NCBI RefSeq assembly: GCF_000716675.1
Contig: NZ_JNXT01000003.1
Span: forward strand, 310,001-374,000
DNA: 64,000 nucleotides
Direction of reading: 5' to 3'
Source: Streptomyces alboflavus
GTDB taxonomy: Bacteria; Actinomycetota; Actinomycetes; Streptomycetales; Streptomycetaceae
This document shows, piece after piece, positions 52,843 through 61,872 of the stretch. How positions within the stretch are numbered: position 1 is the stretch's first letter; every line of letters begins with the position of its first letter. A program made the position numbers and the translations under genes. The notes beneath the pieces are model-generated. The model ran no database searches. It was not told the DNA's origin and saw nothing but the letters and a program-made list of their open reading frames with translations.

Positions 52843-53586
52843 TCAGGAGCAGGGCTTGTAGAAGTGCTTCCAGCCGTTGGTGGGCATGGACGGCGGCTCG
52901 GCCGGGGTCCCGGTCTCGCCGTACTTCGTCTGCTGCTCGTAGACGTAACCGCCGGGGCCGCTGCTCCGCTTGGACAGCCGCACGTGCCGGTCCCAGGACC
53001 CGTCACCGGAGTTGTTGAGGATCGCGATGTCCGGGTACGCGTCGTCGTTGTAGTTGGCGACGCGCAGCTGCTTGGCCTCGCCGTGGTCGCCGATGTCGGA
53101 GTGCCGGGCCTGCGCGGAGCCGAGGTTCGTGCGCTTGAGCGGGCCGGGGCGGTACTCGGCGAGGCGCGCCGTCGCGGGGTCGTCGATGCCGGACGGCTTG
53201 ACGATGTTGACGACGATGTCGAGCTTGCCGTCCTTCTGGAAGTCGGCGACAGCGGCGGTCGCGACCTCGCCGGGCTTCGCGCCGAGCAGCTTGCCGACGG
53301 ACTTCTTCGCGCCGAACGAGCCGCTCGCCGTGCCCCACTGGACCGTCATCTTGGTGCCGGTGTGACCGGGGTTGGAGATCTTGTCCGGGCGACCGTCACC
53401 GTCGAGGTCGCCGACCAGCGTCGTGGTGCCCGCCAGGCACGCGGCGGCCGCGGCGGCCTTGCCGGACTGTCCCGCACCGCCCGAGGACGACGACCCGGCC
53501 GCGCTGGCCTGGAGTGCGCCGGCGGTCAGGGTCAGGGCGACGGCCGCGACCGGCGCGGCGATCAAACGTGAGCGCATGCGTTGCAT
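52843..53586 (-). CDS. secreted FG-GAP/VCBS-repeat protein
   Basis: A 247-aa exported protein. It has a signal peptide (LIAAPVAAVALTLTAGALQA, then ASA) and a Ser/Gly linker. Calcium-binding blade motifs DLDGDGRPD and DFQKDGKLDIVV, plus a third near NYNDDAYPDIAI, mark a partial beta-propeller. Single Cys residues near 50 and at the end may pair. Function is unknown; such proteins bind surfaces or carbohydrates. Confidence 0.8.
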   Translation of the reverse strand: MQRMRSRLIAAPVAAVALTLTAGALQASAAGSSSSGGAGQSGKAAAAAACLAGTTTLVGDLDGDGRPDKISNPGHTGTKMTVQWGTASGSFGAKKSVGKLLGAKPGEVATAAVADFQKDGKLDIVVNIVKPSGIDDPATARLAEYRPGPLKRTNLGSAQARHSDIGDHGEAKQLRVANYNDDAYPDIAILNNSGDGSWDRHVRLSKRSSGPGGYVYEQQTKYGETGTPAEPPSMPTNGWKHFYKPCS

Positions 53587-53895
53587 CTACGAACTCCCAT
53601 GTCGTTACTGCTGAGCCGTGCTCGCACATCGGGCCTGCCGCGGCGCCGCTCGCGGGAACGATCCCGGCGGGGCGCCCGGAGCTCTCGGACGAGCACGGAA
53701 CGAGCTTGTCGGGTGATCCGCCCCAACGGCCAGGAAAATGGGGCAGTTCGGGACACTGGAACGAGAAAAGAGGCTTTGACCTGCGGGAACGCTAGGTGCC
53801 TGGAACGCGAGGGTGGGACGCGTGGTGTGCTCGGGGGAGGGCGGAACGGGCTGCCGGGGGGCGTCGGGGACGACGCGACCCCGGCAGCGCCGCGT
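53587..53895. other. intergenic stretch, no gene seen
   Basis: 309 bp between the FG-GAP gene start and the MMPL gene stop, both on the minus strand. It should hold the FG-GAP promoter. Open frames here are shadows; I see no strong repeat or hairpin. Confidence 0.5.
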
Positions 53896-56205
53896 CTAGT
53901 TCCGTACGTAGGGCGACTTCGCCGCGGCCTCGGAATTGGGCTCGGGATCGGACTCGGAATCGGAATCGGACTCGGTCCGGGCCTCGGACCCGACGCCGGT
54001 CCCGGCCGACGGCGCCGGCACGGACGTGGTCTCCGGGCCCGCCTCACTGAGGCCGTACCGCCCGTGGAACGTCCGCAGGAAGCCGGGCGCGTACCAGGCG
54101 GAGCGGCCGAGCAGCCGCATCGCGGCGGGCACGAGCACACCGCGCACGGCGACGGCGTCGATGAGGATGGCGAGGCCGCTGCCCAGGCCGAACATCTGCA
54201 TGAAGCTCAGCTTGGCCGTGCCGAAGGCGAGGAAGCTCACCGCCAGCAGGCAGGCCGCCGCGCTCACGATGCGACCCGTGTGCCCGAGGCCGTCGGTCAC
54301 CGCGGTCTCGTTGTCCGCGCCCTGGTCGTGGAGCTCCTTGATCCTGCTGGTGACGAACACCTCGTAGTCCATCGAGAGGCCGAAGGCGATGCAGAACATC
54401 AGGACCGTCATCGCCAGCTCCATCGGCTGCGCGGTGAAGCCGAGCAGACCGGAGAGGTTGCCGTCCTGGAAGATCCAGGTCATCACGCCGAGGGTCGCCC
54501 CCAGGCTGATCATGTTGAGGACAAGGGCCCGCAGCGGCTGCACGACGCTGCCGGTGAACAGGAACAGCAGGACGAACGTGGTGAGCACGACCAGGCCGAT
54601 GGCGACCGGGAGCAGACCCCCGATGGAGTCCTTGGAGTCGACGAGTTCGGCGTCGACGCCGCCCACCAGGGGGTCGGAACCGGCGGGCGGGGCGAGCGTC
54701 CGGACGTCCTTGACGAGACTCTGGGCCGCGTCCGACTTCGGTTCCAGGTCGCTCACCACGGTGATCCGCTGCGCGTCGGCGCGGCTGAGGGAGCCGTTGC
54801 CGGGGCTGTCCGCCTTGGCCTGTCCGTCGGCGTACGTTGCCGTGCCGGTCTCGACGCGGGCGACACCGTCGAGACCGGAAAGATCGGTCGCGTACGTCGC
54901 CAGCGCGCCCTTGGCCACGGGCCGGTCGATGACGATGTGCAGGGCCGCGTCGTCGTTGCCGTCGAAGTTCTCCCGCAGGGTCGCCGAGACCTGGCGGCTC
55001 TGCGCGTCCTCGGGCAGCACCCGCTCGTCCGGAGTTCCGAAGGTGATGCCGAGCAGCGGGCTGGCCGCCACCAGCAGGACCGCGAGGACGGGCAGCGCGG
55101 TGAGCGCGGGACGGCGCATGACGGTCCTGGCCAGCCTGCCCCACAGCGGCGCCCGGCCGTCGGCGCGGCGCGCCTTCGGCCACGGCAGCTTCCCGCTGTT
55201 GACCCGGTGCCCGAGGACGGCGAGCAGCGCGGGCATCACGAACAGGGTGCCGAGGGCCGCGACGGCGACGACACCGACTCCGGCGTAGCCGAACGAGCGC
55301 AGGAAGTACTGCGGGAACACCAGGAGCGCGGCGAGCGCGGCCGCGACGGTCGCGGCGGAGAACGCGACGGTGCGGCCCGCCGTGTGCACCGTCCTGCGGA
55401 CGGCGTCGTCCACGCTCGCGCCCGTCGCGAGCTGCTCCCGGAAGCGGCTGATCATCAACAGGGCGTAGTCGATGGCAAGTCCGAGGCCCAGGGCCGTGGT
55501 GAGGTTCGTCGCGGTGTTGGAGACGTCGGTGATGCCCCCGAGGATGCTGAGCTGGGCGAAGGAGCCCGCGATGGCGAAGATGGCGATGGCGAGCGGCAGC
55601 AGGGCGGCGACCACGCTGCCGAAGACGAACAGCAGCAGCACGAGGGTCAGCGGGATGGCGATGGCCTCGGCGAGCAGGAGGTCGTCGACCACCTGGCTCG
55701 CCATGTCGTTGCTGACCGCGGCTCCGCCTCCGGCGCGCACGCTGAGCCCGCCGTCGTGAGCACCGGTGTAGTCGTCGATGACGCTCTTGGAGTTCTTCTC
55801 GAACTCACTGGCGTCGCCCTTCACATGGGCGAGCACCATGGCTTCGCGGCCGTCCTCGGACCGGAGCGTGGGGCTCTTGGTGTCCCAGTACGAGACCACG
55901 TTCTCCAGATGCTGATCCTTCTTGAGGTCGGCCACCAACGCCCGTCCGTCGTCCCGGGCGGCCGGGGTGTCGACCCGGCCCTTGTCGGCGCGGACCAGCA
56001 GGATCAGGTTCGTCTCGCCGCCGAACTTCTCCTCTATGACCTTCTCGGCCCGGGTGGACTCGGAGGCGGGGTCGTCGAACCCGCCGCCCTTCAGCTTGGT
56101 GAACGCGCCGCTGCCGACGGCACCCATGAGGGCCACAGCCACGACGGCGACGATGAGGATCAGCCGTGAGCGGCGAATCGCCAGTTCGGCCAGGCGGTCA
56201 AACAC
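53896..56205 (-). CDS. MMPL-family transporter
   Basis: A 769-aa RND/MMPL permease with twelve predicted helices in two halves, each with a large outer loop. The conserved GLGLAIDYALLMISRFREQL and AFGLSMDYEVFVTSRIKE segments carry the proton-relay Asp-Tyr pairs. It exports lipids or hydrophobic compounds. GTG at 56205 is chosen because AAGGAGA lies 6 nt upstream; ATG 56223 is an alternative. The last 35 residues are a Ser/Asp/Glu-repeat tail. Divergent from a TetR regulator. Confidence 0.92.
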   Translation of the reverse strand: MFDRLAELAIRRSRLILIVAVVAVALMGAVGSGAFTKLKGGGFDDPASESTRAEKVIEEKFGGETNLILLVRADKGRVDTPAARDDGRALVADLKKDQHLENVVSYWDTKSPTLRSEDGREAMVLAHVKGDASEFEKNSKSVIDDYTGAHDGGLSVRAGGGAAVSNDMASQVVDDLLLAEAIAIPLTLVLLLFVFGSVVAALLPLAIAIFAIAGSFAQLSILGGITDVSNTATNLTTALGLGLAIDYALLMISRFREQLATGASVDDAVRRTVHTAGRTVAFSAATVAAALAALLVFPQYFLRSFGYAGVGVVAVAALGTLFVMPALLAVLGHRVNSGKLPWPKARRADGRAPLWGRLARTVMRRPALTALPVLAVLLVAASPLLGITFGTPDERVLPEDAQSRQVSATLRENFDGNDDAALHIVIDRPVAKGALATYATDLSGLDGVARVETGTATYADGQAKADSPGNGSLSRADAQRITVVSDLEPKSDAAQSLVKDVRTLAPPAGSDPLVGGVDAELVDSKDSIGGLLPVAIGLVVLTTFVLLFLFTGSVVQPLRALVLNMISLGATLGVMTWIFQDGNLSGLLGFTAQPMELAMTVLMFCIAFGLSMDYEVFVTSRIKELHDQGADNETAVTDGLGHTGRIVSAAACLLAVSFLAFGTAKLSFMQMFGLGSGLAILIDAVAVRGVLVPAAMRLLGRSAWYAPGFLRTFHGRYGLSEAGPETTSVPAPSAGTGVGSEARTESDSDSESDPEPNSEAAAKSPYVRN

Positions 56206-56391
56206 GCGAGGTCTCCTTCGCATAAGTGCGGTAACGCCGACAAGAGTCGACAAAAGCCAACCAAAGAGCCCGGAACGGGCACGGGTGATGAGGGGAGTGG
56301 GGCGGGGCGCCGCGCGCGGGCTCCCCGTCGGTGGCGGCGAGCGGCCTGATGTCGAACCCCTCGCGCCGCAAACGACGTTAGCGAGGACACA

Positions 56392-56416
56392 GAAAATTTG
56401 GCAGTGTTAGATTTTC
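56392..56416. promoter_or_regulatory. possible operator between MMPL and TetR genes
   Basis: GAAAAT and ATTTTC arms spaced by 13 bp in an AT-richer patch of the divergent 268-bp region. Position fits an operator for the TetR; the arms are short, so this is tentative. Confidence 0.3.
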
Positions 56417-56473
56417 CTCACACCTCGCACGTATGTGCTGCCCTGCGAGTGCCCGCCGTCGTACGGTCACCAC

Positions 56474-57229
56474 ATGTCCGCAGACACCCCCGCGGTGACC
56501 CCGCCCACGCTGCGCCAACGGCGTCGGGCCGCCGCCACCCAGGAGATCCTCGAGGCCGCCGAGGGCCACATCGCCGAGCACGGCCCCCACGCCATGTCCC
56601 TGCGTGCGATAGCCCGCGACCTCGGCATGACCGTGCAGGCGCTCTACCACTACTTCCCGAACCGGGACGCCCTCGTCACGGCCCTCATCGCCAAGGCGTA
56701 CGACGAGGTGGCCGCGGCTGTGCAGGAGGCCGTCGACGCCGCCGGGGACGACGCGGACGTGCCGCGCCTCGTGGTGGCGGCCGAGGGGTACCGTCGCTGG
56801 GCCATCGCCCACCCGGAGAGGTTCCAACTCCTCTACGGGGCGCCCCTGCGCGACTACGCGGCGCCCGCCGAGGGCCCCACCACGCAGGCGGTGCGCCGCA
56901 TGAGCGCGATCTTCCAGGCCGCGATGTTCGACGGCTTCACCTGGGAGCAGCTCGCCGCGGCCGACACCCCCGCGCTCTCGCCCTCGCTCCAGGCGTTCCT
57001 GGGGCACCTGCCTCCGGACGGCATGGGCGACCTGCCGCCCCCGGCGACGTCCCTCCTCCTGAGCGGCTGGGGGCACTTGACGGGCCTGGTCGTCCTGGAG
57101 GTCTTCGGACACACGGGGTTCCTGGGCGAGCACCAGGAGGAGATATTCCGGCTGTCGATGCGGAACATGCTCGCTGATGTGCACCGCCGCATACCGGCGG
57201 CGGAGTCGTGCGCGGAAACAGAGGCATGA
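56474..57229 (+). CDS. TetR-family regulator divergent from MMPL transporter
   Basis: A 251-aa TetR: MSLRAIARDLGMTVQALYHY with FPNRDALV is the helix-turn-helix (about 41-66), and the WHG-type ligand domain (RRWAIAHPERFQLLYGAPL) follows. This domain is the same type as in the TetR remnant at 35.6-36.1 kb. Start ATG. Likely represses the MMPL gene. Confidence 0.88.
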   Translation: MSADTPAVTPPTLRQRRRAAATQEILEAAEGHIAEHGPHAMSLRAIARDLGMTVQALYHYFPNRDALVTALIAKAYDEVAAAVQEAVDAAGDDADVPRLVVAAEGYRRWAIAHPERFQLLYGAPLRDYAAPAEGPTTQAVRRMSAIFQAAMFDGFTWEQLAAADTPALSPSLQAFLGHLPPDGMGDLPPPATSLLLSGWGHLTGLVVLEVFGHTGFLGEHQEEIFRLSMRNMLADVHRRIPAAESCAETEA

Positions 57230-57556
57230 CGCCAAACAGAGGCATAGCGCCAACTCGTATTTCCGCGGGCGAAAGTTCCCTTGACGGACCCTAGAAGGGT
57301 GCGTGCGGGGGAGTCCGCCTGTGAGCCCGCATCGAGTGGGACTGGGTCGGCCTGAGGCCCGGGAGTCGCCGCGAGGGTGCGCCTGATTCACCTGCATAAA
57401 GAGGGATATGCGCTGTCCCGTCGACGGGACAAGTCCCGCAGAACGGACGTGCCCGCTCCTGAGGGGGTACGCGAGCCGGGGTGCCGTGAAGGGGCAGGCG
57501 GCGAGCGCCGCGCGGAATCGTCGGCAGGCGCGTGGGTCACCCGTCGGCGCTTCGGT

Positions 57557-57604
57557 GTCGACTCATGTGCGATGGTCTGCCCTTCCCATCTCACACGAGT
57601 CGAC
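57557..57604 (+). terminator. long hairpin in the 57.2-57.8 kb intergenic region
   Basis: GTCGACTCATGTG pairs with CACACGAGTCGAC (12 of 13), with an inner GATGG/CCATC pair. It sits 330 bp after the TetR gene and 170 bp before the next operon. It could terminate the TetR transcript or be part of a structured leader. The rest of 57230-57774 shows no gene. Confidence 0.45.
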
Positions 57605-57673
57605 TCCCCCGATGCCGGGGACTTTAGGCAGCCCCGATCGTGGGTGTCAACTGGCATAGGATGCAAGGCAGTT

Positions 57674-57736
57674 CAGGATCCACATGAGTCAGGATCCACG
57701 TGAGTCGGGATCCCCATGAGCGGGACCCACAGGAGC
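57674..57736 (+). repeat. four tandem 16-bp units upstream of the HTH/protease/membrane operon
   Basis: Units CAGGATCCACATGAGT, CAGGATCCACGTGAGT, CGGGATCCCCATGAGC and a 15-bp degenerate fourth. Each contains a start-like ATG/GTG and a GGATCC core. They end 38 bp before the operon's GTG. They may be regulator-binding sites. Confidence 0.7.
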
Positions 57737-57774
57737 AGAGGCCGTTCCAGGCCCGACGGGATGGAGGCGTGGCC

Positions 57775-58269
57775 GTGACCGGTGCACCCGATGCGGCAGG
57801 CACGTTGGCGGCCAAGCTCGACCACCTCTTCGCCTCGGTCGTACCGGCGGGCCGGGCCCCCTACAGCTCGGAGGAGGTCGCGCGTGCCATCACGGCCGAG
57901 GGCGTCCCGATCTCCGGGAGCTACATCTGGCTGCTGCGCAGAGGCCAACGCGACAACCCGACCCTGCGTCATATCGAGGGACTGGCACGCTTCTTCGGCG
58001 TTCCGCCCGCCTACTTCTTCGACGACGACGTGTCCCGGAAGGTCGAGGCCGACCTCAAGCTCCTCAACGCCCTGCGGGACGCCCAGGTGCAGCAGGTTGC
58101 TCTGCGTACCGTGGGGCTGTCCCCGCAGACGCTCAGCTCGATCAACGAGGTGATCGAGCGGGTGCGGGAACTCGAAGGACTCCCGCGCGACCCGGACCCG
58201 GAGCAGCCACCGGCACCGCAGGAGCCGCCACGGGACACCACGGCGCCGCAGGACACCTCGGAGTCCTGA
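57775..58269 (+). CDS. XRE-like helix-turn-helix protein
   Basis: A 164-aa protein. SSEEVARAITAEGVPISGSY with IWLLRRGQRDNPTLRHIEGL is a lambda-repressor-like DNA-binding domain (about 25-75), followed by FFGVPPAYFFDDDVS. The last 30 residues are Pro/Glu-rich. GTG with GGAGG upstream is chosen; a GTG at 57700 would add 25 unmatched residues that begin in the tandem repeats. First gene of a three-gene operon. Confidence 0.85.
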   Translation: MTGAPDAAGTLAAKLDHLFASVVPAGRAPYSSEEVARAITAEGVPISGSYIWLLRRGQRDNPTLRHIEGLARFFGVPPAYFFDDDVSRKVEADLKLLNALRDAQVQQVALRTVGLSPQTLSSINEVIERVRELEGLPRDPDPEQPPAPQEPPRDTTAPQDTSES

Positions 58270-58314
58270 CAGCGGCGCCACCGCGGACTTCCATCGAATC
58301 GGGGGAAAGCAACG

Positions 58315-58845
58315 TTGAGCTCACGAGCGCTGAACCGCCGATGCCGCGCTCTCGTCCGCGGCCTCGCCCTCACCGGCCCGCTGACGATCCAGGATCTCTG
58401 TGACCGCGTGTCCCACCGCACCGGCCGCCCGATCCGCCTCGCACCGGTCGCCCTGCCACCGGGCGGGCCCTACGGCCTGTGGGTCGCGGCAGCAGGCACC
58501 GACTACGTCTTCTACGAGCAGGAGACCAGCGCGCTGCACCAGGAGCACATCATCGCCCACGAACTGGGCCATGTGCTGTGCGACCACCAGCCCAGCGGCG
58601 AGGCCTGCCACGAGGCCTCCCGCGCGGTCCTGCCCACCCTGGATCCCGGGATGGTGCGGCGCGTGCTCCAGCGCTCGCACTGCGGCAGCGTGGAGGAACA
58701 GGAGGCCGAGGTGATCGCCTCCCTCATCCTCCAGGAAGTCCACCGCGGGACCCGGGAACCCACCTGGACGGTGCCCTCCGGCGCCGCCGACGTCATCGAG
58801 CGCCTCGACCGCTCGCTGCGGCACGCCCCCGACGAGCCGCGGTGA
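58315..58845 (+). CDS. ImmA/IrrE-like metallopeptidase family protein
   Basis: A 176-aa protein with HELGH at 82-86 (EHIIAHELGHVLCDH) and a downstream Glu-rich helix (EEQEAEVIASLILQEV) that supplies the third ligand, as in ImmA/IrrE. In other systems such proteases cleave the partner repressor; here the HTH protein encoded 45 bp upstream is the obvious candidate. The stop overlaps the next gene as GTGA. Confidence 0.85.
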   Translation: MSSRALNRRCRALVRGLALTGPLTIQDLCDRVSHRTGRPIRLAPVALPPGGPYGLWVAAAGTDYVFYEQETSALHQEHIIAHELGHVLCDHQPSGEACHEASRAVLPTLDPGMVRRVLQRSHCGSVEEQEAEVIASLILQEVHRGTREPTWTVPSGAADVIERLDRSLRHAPDEPR

Positions 58846-60056
58846 ACGCGTACGCGCTCCACTCGGCGGGCGCCACCGCCGCCTGGCTCGCGTTCGGCTA
58901 CAAGCTCACCGCACTGCGCAAGGCCCCCCGCGACTACGCACTGGTCGCCCTGTGCGGCACGCTGCTGTTCTCGGCCATCGCCTACACCGTCGCCCACCCC
59001 CGGGTGTACGTCCCCGTCGACCGGCTCCTCGGCTTCCCCAACGCCGCGGCCCTGGTCGCGATGAGCTGCGTCGTGCTCGGCCTGGCCGGCCAGCAGTTCG
59101 TCCTCATCTTCTGGGCCCACCCGCACGGCGCCGCCCGCCACAGGGCCCGGCCCCGCGTGCTCTCCGCCGTGTTCGTCCTGCTCGCGCTCTTCACGCTCTT
59201 CCCGCTGGCCGAGCCGTCCGAGCGGCGCCCGGAGGACTTCGCGCTGCACTACGTGGACAACCCGCCCCTGGCCGTCTTCCTCTCGGTCTACTCCCTGTAC
59301 TTCGTCTGGGGCGAGGTCGCCGTCGCGCGGCTGAGTCACGGCTACGCCAAGATCTCCCACCGCCTGTGGCTGCGGCGCGGCCTGTACCTCGTCGCCCTCG
59401 GCTCCTGGCTGACCCTCTCCGTCAGCCTGAGCCGCGCCGTCGGCATCGCCCTGGCGGCCCTGTCGCTGGACCCGGACGCGATGGAGCCCGCCCTGCACGT
59501 GCTCGGGAACCTCGGAGCGCTGATCGTGTACGTCGGCTGGACCCTGCCCGGCTGGGGTCCCGTCCTCGGCGCCCCCGGCCGACACCTGCGCGCCCGGCGC
59601 CAGTACCGACGGCTACGCCCCTTGCGCAACGCGCTGCACGAGCTCGCCCCCACCATCGAACTGCCCGCCTGCGCCGACGGGTTCTGGCGCCGGCTGCGCC
59701 CCTCTTGGCTGGAGTTCCAGGTCTACCGCCAAGTCATCGAGATCCGCGACTGCCAGCTGGCGCTGCGCCCGTACGCCGACCCAGGCGCCGTCCGCGTCGC
59801 CGGAGAGCTGGGCCGCGCGGCCGGACTCGGCGCCCGCCAGGTCCTGGCGGTGCAGGAGGCGACCCGGCTCGCCTCCATGGTCCGATCCTGCCGCCGGCAC
59901 ACAGTTCCCGATCACCAGGGCGCGCCGCCCACCGCCACGGGCCCCGAGGGCTCCGGGCTCGCCGACGAGATCGACTGGCTGGTCACGGTGGCGGAGGCCA
60001 TGGAGCGCAGCCCTCAGGTCGCCGCAGCCCTGGCCCGGGGCGACGTCACGCGGTGA
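58842..60056 (+). CDS. MAB_1171c-family integral membrane protein
   Basis: A 404-aa protein with seven predicted membrane helices in the first 245 residues (for example FVLLALFTLFPLAEP and LYLVALGSWLTLSVSLS) and a soluble C-terminal part of about 155 residues. The family (putative transporter or sensor) is regularly found in Streptomyces with an HTH gene and a HExxH gene, as here. Its start overlaps the protease gene. Function is unknown; a membrane signal passing to the protease is a guess. Confidence 0.8.
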   Translation: MNAYALHSAGATAAWLAFGYKLTALRKAPRDYALVALCGTLLFSAIAYTVAHPRVYVPVDRLLGFPNAAALVAMSCVVLGLAGQQFVLIFWAHPHGAARHRARPRVLSAVFVLLALFTLFPLAEPSERRPEDFALHYVDNPPLAVFLSVYSLYFVWGEVAVARLSHGYAKISHRLWLRRGLYLVALGSWLTLSVSLSRAVGIALAALSLDPDAMEPALHVLGNLGALIVYVGWTLPGWGPVLGAPGRHLRARRQYRRLRPLRNALHELAPTIELPACADGFWRRLRPSWLEFQVYRQVIEIRDCQLALRPYADPGAVRVAGELGRAAGLGARQVLAVQEATRLASMVRSCRRHTVPDHQGAPPTATGPEGSGLADEIDWLVTVAEAMERSPQVAAALARGDVTR

Positions 60057-60651
60057 CGTCGAGCGGCGGGCGCTCGAGCACGCGAGGCTTGTACTCGACC
60101 AGCTGGATCCGTCCGTCGAACGTGCGGTGCTCGGTCATGTCGAGGGCGACGTCCGGATAGCCGTCGTAGATGCGTTCCTCACCGGTGGCACCGGTGATCA
60201 CCGGGAACATGACGACCCGGAAGCGGTCGACGAGTCCGGCCCTCAGCAGGGACCGGGACAGGGCGAGGCTGCCGATCGTGCTGAGGAGCCCCGAGCCGTT
60301 CGCCTTCATGGCGCGGACGGCCTCGACGGCGTCGTCGCGGACGAGCGTGGAGTTGGCCCACGTCAGGGGCTCCTCGAGGGAGGAGGAGAACACGACCTTG
60401 GGCGCCTGTGTGAGCTCGTCGACGGACGCCTCTTCCTCGGGCCTGAACTCGTCCTGTCCGTCCGGGACCTCGCCTGCGGCGAAGCCCGACATCAGGCGGT
60501 AGGTGTTCGCTCCCATCAGATAGGTGACCTCGGGCTGCTCACCGAGCCACGCGAGGTACTCCGGACCCTCGAGGCCCCAGAACCCGGGCCATCCCTTTCC
60601 CGACGCGTGGCCGTCGAGGGAGGTGATGAAGTCGACGAGAAGCTCCGACAT
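60046..60651 (-). CDS. dihydrofolate reductase family protein
   Basis: A 201-aa RibD-C/DHFR-like protein: MSELLVDFITSLDGHASGKG, YLMGANTYRLMSGF, LSTIGSLALSRSLLRAGLVD and FRVVMFPVITG. It is a second, divergent member of the family in this window (the other is at 1.0-1.6 kb). Its 3' end overlaps the MAB_1171c gene by 11 bp. Confidence 0.87.
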   Translation of the reverse strand: MSELLVDFITSLDGHASGKGWPGFWGLEGPEYLAWLGEQPEVTYLMGANTYRLMSGFAAGEVPDGQDEFRPEEEASVDELTQAPKVVFSSSLEEPLTWANSTLVRDDAVEAVRAMKANGSGLLSTIGSLALSRSLLRAGLVDRFRVVMFPVITGATGEERIYDGYPDVALDMTEHRTFDGRIQLVEYKPRVLERPPLDVTA

Positions 60652-60826
60652 GGCGATGTCCTTTCCTGGGTGTCACGAGCTTGGACGGTCCGGGAGCCAC
60701 AAACTCATCGGCCGCGCCGTACCGCGGCGCCGACTCGATAGTGTGACCGGCGCCAGCTCTTGCGCCCCCGCGGCACCCCGATGCGTACGCTACGAGCGTT
60801 TGGCCGTCCTGCGAGGAGAGCTGCGG

Positions 60827-61633
60827 ATGACTGAGAACCCGTCTGTGCCCGCGCCGCGCCGGGACATGGCGATGCACAACGACTGGTGGGCCACGGGCTG
60901 GGAACACGTCCTGCCCCGCCAGGGCTTCCCGCTGACGATGCTGATCTCGACCGCGAGCCAGCCCGGCTTCACCGGCTCTCTGGACGACGTCCTGCAAGAG
61001 GTCCTCGACGGCCACTGGGACATGATCGGCGGCGACCTCGACGGCGCGCTCACGTTCTCGTGGCCCGATACGGAGTGGGACTACGAGGAGGCGCCGGAGG
61101 GACGCGAAGCCTTCGAGGCGAACCACTGGCAGAACTTCGGCGCCATGCTCAGGTCGGCCGGCTTCCCGGTGCCCACGACCGTGCGGGACCTGTCCGAGCT
61201 CTACCTGACGTGGGGCATCGCAAGCCGCGAGGAGACGCCGGACGGCCTCCGGTGGTCGATGCCCGCCGTCCTGCCACTGCCAAGTGACCTGCTGCCCCTG
61301 GACGCCGAACTCACCGAGCGACTCGACCGGATGCGGTGGTCGGCACGCACCGGGCCACTCGTCGACCAACTCATCAGCCACCTTGCCGACGACCTGGGCG
61401 AACCGGAGGAGATCCTCACCTCCCTGGACCGCCTGGCAGCCGCGACCGGCAAGGACGCCGACGACGTCCGCCTCGCCCTGACGGAACTCGTGGAGTCCGG
61501 CGACGCCCGGGTGCGGCGCGGAGAGGAACCGGCCGACACGGAGCGGCTGGAGGCACACCGGCGATTCCGCCTCCTCATGGACTGGGACCACCTCTACCGG
61601 ACCCGGACGGAGCTGAGCATCGACGAGACGTGA
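60827..61633 (+). CDS. hypothetical protein, conserved in Streptomyces
   Basis: A 268-aa cytoplasmic, acidic protein (about 18 % Asp/Glu) with no signal or membrane helix. Recognisable stretches are NDWWATGWEHVLPRQGFPLT and NHWQNFGAMLRSAGFPVP. The C-terminal half is helical and ends in a possible winged-helix-like region (AAATGKDADDVRLALTELVE). It may belong to a DUF of this genus (DUF6042-like), but I am not sure. ATG with GAGGAG upstream. The stop overlaps a truncated kinase start (GTGA). Confidence 0.75.
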   Translation: MTENPSVPAPRRDMAMHNDWWATGWEHVLPRQGFPLTMLISTASQPGFTGSLDDVLQEVLDGHWDMIGGDLDGALTFSWPDTEWDYEEAPEGREAFEANHWQNFGAMLRSAGFPVPTTVRDLSELYLTWGIASREETPDGLRWSMPAVLPLPSDLLPLDAELTERLDRMRWSARTGPLVDQLISHLADDLGEPEEILTSLDRLAAATGKDADDVRLALTELVESGDARVRRGEEPADTERLEAHRRFRLLMDWDHLYRTRTELSIDET

Positions 61634-61803
61634 CCCGGAGCGACCCGCAGAGGGCCGGGACCGAGGACACACGCCTGATCATGCTCCGGGGCAACAGCGC
61701 CTCGGGGAAGTCGTCCGTCGCGTCCGGCCTGCGCGAGCAGTTCGGACGCAACCTCGCGATCGTCTGCCTTCCCGTCGTTCGGCCCGTGTTCGATCCCTCC
61801 TGA
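61630..61803 (+). pseudogene. truncated P-loop kinase
   Basis: Only the first 57 codons remain. LIMLRGNSASGKSSVASGLR is a normal Walker A start of a small kinase or zeta-toxin-like ATPase (usual length about 180-200 aa). After GRNLAIV the sequence loses homology and stops. Coupled to the previous gene by GTGA, it was once the second gene of that operon. The lost part probably was removed by a deletion near 61768. Confidence 0.7.
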
Positions 61804-61872
61804 CGTATGGCAGGGCGAGGCGTGCACCGCCAGGCTGTGCGGAGGCCTGGCGAGACGGTGTCGGGGGTTTGC

